Shown one piece after another: positions 48,901-57,900 of a DNA stretch of 64,000 bases. Within the stretch, counting starts at the first letter, position 1; the number at the start of each line of letters is the position of its first letter. This stretch comes from Lutraria lutraria (taxonomy: Eukaryota > Mollusca > Bivalvia > Venerida > Mactridae): assembly GCA_964023205.1 (NCBI GenBank), contig OZ026848.1, forward strand, positions 5,322,501 through 5,386,500. Reading direction: 5' to 3'. Below the pieces are notes generated by a model. It searched no databases. It was not told the origin of the DNA and saw nothing but the letters and a program-made list of their open reading frames with translations. The translations under genes were made by a program, and so were the position numbers.

Positions 48901-51900
48901 ACCTTATACGTATATAGGGGCTATACAAACTATACAGAACTTCACCATATCAGTTTCATTGCATGTCTGTAACTAAACTTGACTTGTTCGAACTGGGCCA
49001 AAAGTCCAGGTTTTCTGAGAGCTTTATAATCCACCCAAAATTAGAACTGAGAACTCGTCTGGAATTCAGGGTTTTTATTGCATGTTGGAATATAAAATGT
49101 TCACATTTGTTCCCGTAAAAAGTCGTCTCATGTGTCTTTTAAACAAACTATCCCAGACTCAGACTAAGTAATGATCTGGTTTTGAAAATTAGAGACATGA
49201 AAATGCTAATTTAGGAATTTGTTGTTAGAGAAAATCATGTGTGCCTGTGGAAAAATAGCTCAAATTGAAATTATTCGAGAATTTCGTATTACTTCGAAAC
49301 AGAGTTGTGACGGGCTGATCTCAAGAGAAACTGGGATCAACTAATCTTTGATGTCAATATTCGATATAATTGGTCTGCTTGTTCATTTACTGAAAAAAAA
49401 GAATGCAATTAGCGGCAGACTAAACATTTACGACTTACAAAAATACTACCTACATACATTCAGTGTAAGCTTGATTTATTTAGCTCTTTTAGGCGTACGA
49501 GTTATTCGTAAATTCCTTGGAAGAGAAGGCGCTTGCTTACAAAGCACTCCACGGACACACCGTAACTTACCTAACTCTTCATGAAGCAGATAACAGTAAG
49601 ATGTTTAAGACATTTGTTGATAGAGAACTGGAGGAGAAAACTCTTGAGAACTAGAAAGTACTGTTTGAACATAGACAAAACAGTTAATGTTCATTCTGGC
49701 TATAGCTACATTAAAACAGTCAATTATTTAGAGTATAAACACAGTAATCAAGCAATACGGGACATTAGATTTAGTGCCTGTCTGGGGACAATAAGTTTAA
49801 CAAAACAAATAAATATTTCAAACAAAAATACCGCCCTATGCTAGTAATTAAACTGGTCATTGAAAGCCTCCAATATTTCATCAATGTTTCTTTTTTTATT
49901 ATTGCCTTGGTTTAGGACGTTTGTGATATACATGTACATGTACTCGTATATAGCAAAGCCGTCATTATTATAAATTACAATGAGACGAAAGGCAAGAAAA
50001 CAAAGAGGCATCCATAAGGAGAAAGTAGAAATGGTAGAAAATTCCAGGACAAAAGTTCAGTCGTAAAAGGAACATTTTCTTTAACCACCAAACACACTGA
50101 CTGACAACACGATTGCATGAAAGCATCAGATGAAGTCCAACGACTGCCTCAAAGCTTCAACAAATTGATGATGTTTTTATATATGTTTTGATAAGGTTTA
50201 ACGTTGCACCAACAGCCATGGTCATTTGACGATTTTTCCAGCTTAAATGGTGGAGGAAGTATTCGACAAAACTACCGATCTTTCATTTAGTAGCTTGACA
50301 GTTTCCCCACATGTGAATTTTGTATGGTCTGGTTTGGGATTCGAACTATCGGCGGTGAGGGAGAGGGACTACTAGTAGTGACTAGTAGAGACCGTAACCA
50401 CTCTAACAAGCATGCCCCATGTGTACGATTTCTCGACTTACAAATAAGATAGGTCGCAAAATGTATCTATATTTTAACATACTTTTTGGTATTATGAAGA
50501 ACGATTCAGACCTAGATATCTTCGCACTTCGAATTTCGCTGTTTAAAGTTTGGCACAAAAAGTGAGGTCGGCCGGACGTTCTCACTGAAGTGACATTGTG
50601 GAGTGGTGCAGCCTTTGGTGTTCTTTTGATCTTTTGCACTCCACAAGCAATTTATGCACCACATAAGCAACAAATATTCCCTACAATTGCGGGTTGTACG
50701 TACTGGAACCCCATAACGTCAACTTATACTATCTATAACCCCATAATGTCACCTGGAGGAGTACGATGTCTTTGGAATACACTGTTTGAGGTAAACTTGT
50801 CACTCCGAAGATACTTCAAAATAGTTCTTTTAATATCAAATCGGTAAGAAAACATATTCAGTGAACAGACGAAAAGATTTTCTAAATAAAATCATTAGAT
50901 CTACAAACTTAGCTTGGTATTACGTCCATGCCATATTTCTATCTAGAGCAATGTTACAACTCAATCAAATCCAATTAGTGTCGATTACTGATCCACTGAG
51001 ACGTAATGCATGAACTATTTCGTCGGTTATGTGAACAATTTGTATATCATATATAACTATTCTATTTTGAGAAACCTCTTCTCGCAGGGTAATCATGTTA
51101 TAAAAGGTTTGATTGATGGGGAAAACACAGGATAACTCATTCAGAAGTCCCAGAAAATACGTTCACCAGCTAGTAAAGATACAATCAACTTTTTGGTCAA
51201 TAATTAGATTTTGAATAAATCATTTAGTACCATTCAATTGAATAACGAACGTGTTATTTGTCGCAATTAGAGTCATTCTGTGTGACATTTTGAGAAATGA
51301 TATACATGTATTCACATAATGTATCAAAGTAAAGTTACAAACGGAGACCGAAAAGAAAAGTTTGAACTTTAAATGAACGTGGTGAAATGTCTTAAAGAAA
51401 TGATTAGGTAGCTGGTTAAATCAACAGCGGTGTTTACGTGCTGGCTTCTACACATCCCTCATTGTCAAGTACTCAAGATTTACCATTTATACTGACACCC
51501 GTCTTCTCTAATTGTACCATCATTTACAGCAAGTGATCCAATCCAAGCTCTTTTCATGAAATCAAACCATATTTCATAGGGGTAATAGTGTTCAAATTAA
51601 AGAGTACTATCGTCTAACTGAGAAAACATAAAATGTTAACTACCATTATGATGACGTCCTAAGATGTGTAACATTAACTCACAGATACAGACACCGCTTC
51701 TTCTGGTGTCCTGATGTGCTTATAGACACCGCATCTTTTCTGATTAAATGATGTACTCATAGACAACCCGTCTTTTTGATGTATTGGTGGGATTACAGAC
51801 ATCGCTTCATTTTGATGTACTGGGTTTATCATAGACACCGCTTCTTTTTAATGTACTAGTGTGCTTATAGACACCGCTTTTCTGGAGTACTGGGCGAACT

Positions 51901-54900
51901 GATGTTGTTGTTTGATTTGTTAGTCTAGACTGAGCACCAACATTATTCCACTAATGACAGGTGGCTATCAAATACTTTCCTCCACTATGTCCATGTTATT
52001 TAGCAATACCAATACTAACACGTTCACATTCAAACTATAAGTTACCCGCTGTTATTTTTTTAGCAATTGTTAGTAATTTTCAGGAGAATATATACATACC
52101 AAATTATTGTATTTCACCAGACTACCCATTTCAAACACAAGACTTTTTACAAGATTTCCGGATTGAGAAGGCACTGCTTATTCTCTACCACCCAATTGTT
52201 GGCTGAAAACTACATGTTTGAATTTGTCCCTCCCCTATACAGCAAAGACATTCCCGCCACACAAACAACTTCTAAAAATTATACGAAAGAAAACAAGAGG
52301 CACATGGCTAAAATGAAAATTGACTACTTACAGTGAAGGGATGTTCCTTTCTTTGTTCAAATGCCTTTCAGCCATCGACAGGATTTTTGTTGTAACTTTT
52401 CTACATTTGCGCATTCTGTTGTATATTTATATTTTATTCATTATTTATACTTCTTAAATTTGTTAATATAAATAAACTTTCTTTTTATTGAATTATAAAA
52501 TCATCGAATATTACTAGCTGTCTCGATATAACAGCAGCTTATGCTCTAATGCAAATGGTGGTCTATTTATCAGACTCAGATTTTGAGACGGTTTGTAGAT
52601 ATTCGTAGATTTAATTCGTTACACTGTCAGCTTCCAGACTTTGTCGCACAATGATAACATTTCAATTTGTCGTTTGACATAGAGGATATTGAATCCGCTA
52701 AATAATAAGCGAACAGATGCTGTCCATTTACGAAAATAGAAAACTAGTCTGGTTCCAACTGTGTTTTGTAATATTTGTCATTAATACCAATACGACCACG
52801 TCCACTAATGTTTAGTTTCTTACACTAATCAAATAAGTACTTACAGTGCAATCTCCCTACAACAGCTTCCAATGACAAGGACAAAATAACTGTTGTGATG
52901 AGGCGGAAGTTGTCGAGAGAGGGAAAACAGAGTAAGACGTGAATTTGGGCTTCTAGCCTACAATAGAGACTGTAACAGAGGTGGTCGTTGTTCGGAGTTG
53001 ACCGTTCATGGAGGTTACACCGTACCTGTATTTATAACGCCTTAAATTCAGTCTTTGAAGATTCGACTGAAAATGTCTCATTTTTATTGCCTATCGGGAC
53101 ACCAATCACACATACACCAAACATATGTACGACGATTGAATGTATTATCTTGATATATTTAATTGTAAATAATATGTACGAGACAAAAACGATAATTTAA
53201 CACTTCATGACAAAAGTCCGATTTGTCCGGTCTATATAAAAATAGAATGTTTTGTTTATAATCGTACATTGATAAAATTGTCGCCATTGGAAATAAGACG
53301 CTACAAGTCAGTCTTTGGTTCAATTTGCTACACCGGTTGAAATGATAAACGATATTTAGTAATTTGAATTACAGCGACATAGGTTTAACGGTTTTAGAAT
53401 AATCACCGGGAACATCAAAGGGACAAGAATTTGATCCCTAAGTATAATTATATTTTATATGTATTGTCGACATGGGCATGTTCAATAATGGCTTCTCCTT
53501 ACATTTCCCCCTTTTCTACTCTTATCATAAAAAATGTAATCAAATTTATAAACAATTGTGTTAAAACCATTTACAACACACGCGCAGTTCAGAATGAATT
53601 CAGAACCATTCTTTTCTTGGAACATACCGCTGAAGTGTTATCTCTCTGATGAAGTTTCCGAATACTGGTGTCAATATATTTTAGGAGCCCACATAAAGAA
53701 GCATTCTTTGTATCACTGTAATAGCCTTTTCGCATTCTTAACAATAAGAGGACACAAACAGTTCTGAAATATTACATTTTCAACTTTTTATTAATTTACA
53801 GATTAGAAAATAGGCAAAACCGATAATGTAACATTTCTGTGATGCGCTTAGTATTCTAGATTTCCATGAACCATTGTTGTTGTATTGCTTGTTGTTCATC
53901 TTTATTGTAGGAGGTAAATCCCGGGCGTACACCACCATAGAAACACAGACCTTCGGTAAGCTAACTGGACAGTTTCCTCATATGTGAAATTTGTCTAGTT
54001 CTGGTCGGGATTCAAACTCACAACAGTGATTAACTAGTACTTACCAAATCTTGACTTGTTATGTTTTTTTTTGCGATTGTGTCTCTTTCACATAAAAGAT
54101 ACATATTGATGTTGCCCTTGACAACGACATTGTGCGTCGTTGATAATGAAAACAATACTTTTATTTTCAAACACATTCTGACCAGAAGGATTGAACTGTT
54201 GTAATAGAATGTCACTTTCACTCTAGGTATTGTTGCCGCAGAATCGCAGTCAGGTCAAAAAGACAATAGTCGTTTTTACGGCTAAGTGGCGTAACCTTTT
54301 TTTGTTTTGCGCCGAACGAATGTTTATGAAGACAAAATGCAAAGCACACACTTCTGGCCCAAAACGTATTCTTACAGCAGAAGGTGTTGGAAAGAATAGA
54401 GAAGTTGTTTGGCTAACCTACCCTAATCTTTTTATTCAAGTCTATCTAAATTGCTATATCTTCTAACCGTATAAACCAAATATGTATCGATAATATGAGT
54501 GCATCTGACAGGCCATTAAATATAGAATAAAGGTATTTATATAACGCATATAGAAGAAAAACACAAATAAAAGTTTTCACCTTCCCCAAACGTCTACCAC
54601 CCGCTCCAAAACAAAACCGAAAGGCATGACAAAAAAGGGGGCAACACATAGTCTCCCGGAGAGTACCGACTATGGTCATCCAGTATAATTCATTTACAAA
54701 GCACACTACAACAGTTGAGTTGGGGACAATTTGCCACAATGGTTCCGTATGACAAAACATTGTTGGTAGATGTATGGTTTTTTTAAATTCCACTTTGCGT
54801 CCTGCGTATTTCGATCTTTTAAGATAGTCTATTTCCCTTCATGATCTGATGTTTCAAAAGTTGAGTTTTATTCGCCGCAGCAATAAGTGCCTGAAATACA

Positions 54901-57900
54901 CGTATACCTTTTCCGAGATAGAATAAGAAGAAAATAGATAGAATAGAGATAGAATTAGAAAATACTTTTCGCTTGCACTGTTATTTCAAGCAATCATACA
55001 CGGACCTAAATAGAAAACAATAATACTATACGATACAATATTTAATTTCCCTTGGGGTTCATCTTACAAATTGTGCGTATTAAATAAGTAAAACATAATT
55101 CAAAAAGGTGCTGCATGCACTACTTAAGATCACACGATTTATTTATCTATTTGTTATTAAACGATTCGACAGCTATGGTAATTTCAGAGCCGCCCGGAGA
55201 TAGGGGAAAGTGATACAGGAGAATCGGGTATTTATATTCCTACTCTTCTTTAATAGTATTTTCTTATTCTCTATTGATTAACGCCTTTAACGCCTAACCC
55301 GTTTCCTGTGATTTTCCTAGCACAGTTTGTGGCTCGGTTGTTGCGATGTGGACACTGAAAAGCGTCCCTGAAATATTGAAAGGCGAAAATCTGAAACCCA
55401 CGACCTTTCGTTTAGTAGGCCAGTTCGTTACAACACGACTACAAATGACCCAAAAGACCAAACAAAACTTTACAATCAGTTCGTTCGATTTTTGCCAGCG
55501 AATGCTCCGCAGACCCAGCACCATTTATCAACATTCGGAACCCTCGACCAATTCTGTACGTCTATCTAACCTCGGCTTCACATACGACTGTCGGATTACA
55601 GCTGGGGAAATATAACGGCTAAACAAGTATGTTCATGATTAGCGATTGTCAAAGACTGTCCAACTTTTTTATAATAATTATTGCAGAATTATCTTTCAAA
55701 CAGTGTGGTATTTTCTTTTATACTACGTATAGTATACATCAAACAACAGTTTGTAACGAATATGGCAACTTGACCAGCGTTTCTTCAAAGAGGTCGCCGT
55801 GGTGGTCAGTTTTACTAGCAGTTCCAATTTCGGCTTACCAGCTTTACCAGGTAAAGCCGATATTATCTGTAGTCTATCTAGGTGCGCCGAATGTTTCTTA
55901 CCCCACAGACGCTTGTTTAGTATTTGTATGTATTGGTAGTCATAAGAGCGACGTGGTGGGTGGGGTAATTTTTTCTAAACAAGCGTCTGTGTCCTACCCT
56001 ACAAACAATAAACAGCAAAATGTTGAGTAATAAGCATTCCAACCATACCGTCGACAATCGCTTAATAATGGTCGATATCAAGAGGTAAGAAAATAGCAAT
56101 TTATGTGCATGGAAATATATAATATAATGTGGTTTTGAATTGAATTACTAGTAAAGTCCTTCAGTATGCCCTCTGGTGCCTAAACAAAAATCTTGATGAA
56201 TTCATACTTCGCGTATTGCAATTATTGTACTGCCAGACACAGCAATATAAATTGAGTACTTCTCTTGCCATATATGGAATCAATGATACGTCGTAGTCAG
56301 ACAGCAAACTGCTTCTGGTTGCAGGCAGTGGTATAAAGACATCATTATTACAGCTATCAATTATTCAGTTGTCCTTTCGTACAATCAAAGGATCGCCATC
56401 CATTTGGTCATGCTGGCAGTATTTTTCCAAACTACGACATTTACAATTGAAGAAGAACATTAGAACATAGTAATTCCTGATTTAAAAATAAACAACAGAA
56501 TCATGACGTCTGACACCATGGACGCATCATTTCACACCTCACAAACTAATGTTTTTGATAACAGAAAATGTCACTTTGTATGTAACCTATCTAGTGAAAC
56601 AAATCCACAGGGAGTCCATTCACATTAGTACAACAAATATATCAGGCGACCATGAGTATATCGAAAGAACTGCCAATTTATTAGACAAAACACCACCGCC
56701 AATGCCGTAGCATTTTGCGTGTGAAAAACAACTTCGTATATTTTCTGTCATTGGGGTCTAATGTCGCATTAAAACAGGCTTTAACGATGGAATAAGATTC
56801 CGGCAAGCATCTAATTGTACAAACATTAGTTAAATTTAACTTCAGGGTTAATGTTTACGTTAGGTTAAGATATTAACCAAAAGTTTACCAAAAAAAAACA
56901 GAATGGTTGCCCCGGTTGTATCAAAACGCTATGCGGCTATTTAAAAGACTAAACAGACAAACTGAAGACCTAGATGTCTTTCTAAAGAATGTCAGAGAGT
57001 CGGGTTAAATCTAACTAGAAATAATGTCTGGTCAAATTTAACCAAAGTTGTATACAATCGCTTTACCAAGATGTAACCTAAGGCTTATAATTATATTAAT
57101 ATTAACCGATGTTTATACATTCTGGTGAAGTTGTACTCCTGACTTATTGGAAGGCTTCAACACATGTAAAATTTTCTGATTGCGGTTTGGATTGGAACTC
57201 ACAGTGGTGAGGTGCAACAAGTCAGAAACCATAACATTGTCATAACGGAAGCACCGTAATTGCTTTACTACAGACAATCTAATATATAAGACAGTTCTAT
57301 AAGCACAGCAGTGAATCAGAATTAATAAATAGCTTTCCGGATTTAGTTTCTACTCTTTGAGTGCCACAAGTAATTTATTTACTGGAGTTTATATCGTTTA
57401 GAACTGAATAGAAATAAGAAATAATTGTCGCGTTCGTGCGTGACCAATATTATGTATTTTTGTTTTGCACTTACTGTAATGGAAAACAAATACATAATGT
57501 ACTTGGAATTCTAAATATAATTATTTTAGTCAGTTGAATGTTGTTTATATTCTTTAACTGAAGCACATTATGAATATTTTTTATTATATGTGTTCCCCAA
57601 GTCACACATTTACGCTTTTCAGACTTTGCTTTTTGTGTAAATATCGGTATGTTTAAGTTTGATTTCATTTTTGCGTGGATCATATGAACCCATCATCCTC
57701 CAGACTAGCGTTAATAGTCCATCAAGGTTAATGATCCAATCGGCTTCATACATCAAAATACAGTGTCACCCATCATCTTATGAGGACATTACGTCGTTAG
57801 TAATTATCATTTTGCGTTACACGGTAACACTCTGATACGCACATTTTTGTCCTACGTGCTTCCATCCAAAGTGTGGGATTAGCTTGTAATTATCGAGTTG

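Noticed and set aside
54446..54793. 115-codon minus-strand frame with hydrophobic stretch
   Set aside because: No recognisable family, start context or splice support; the hydrophobic part comes from T-rich sequence.
55629..56030. 133-codon plus-strand frame
   Set aside because: It spans the hairpin at 55904-55991, shows no domain and has no codon pattern like the real exons here.
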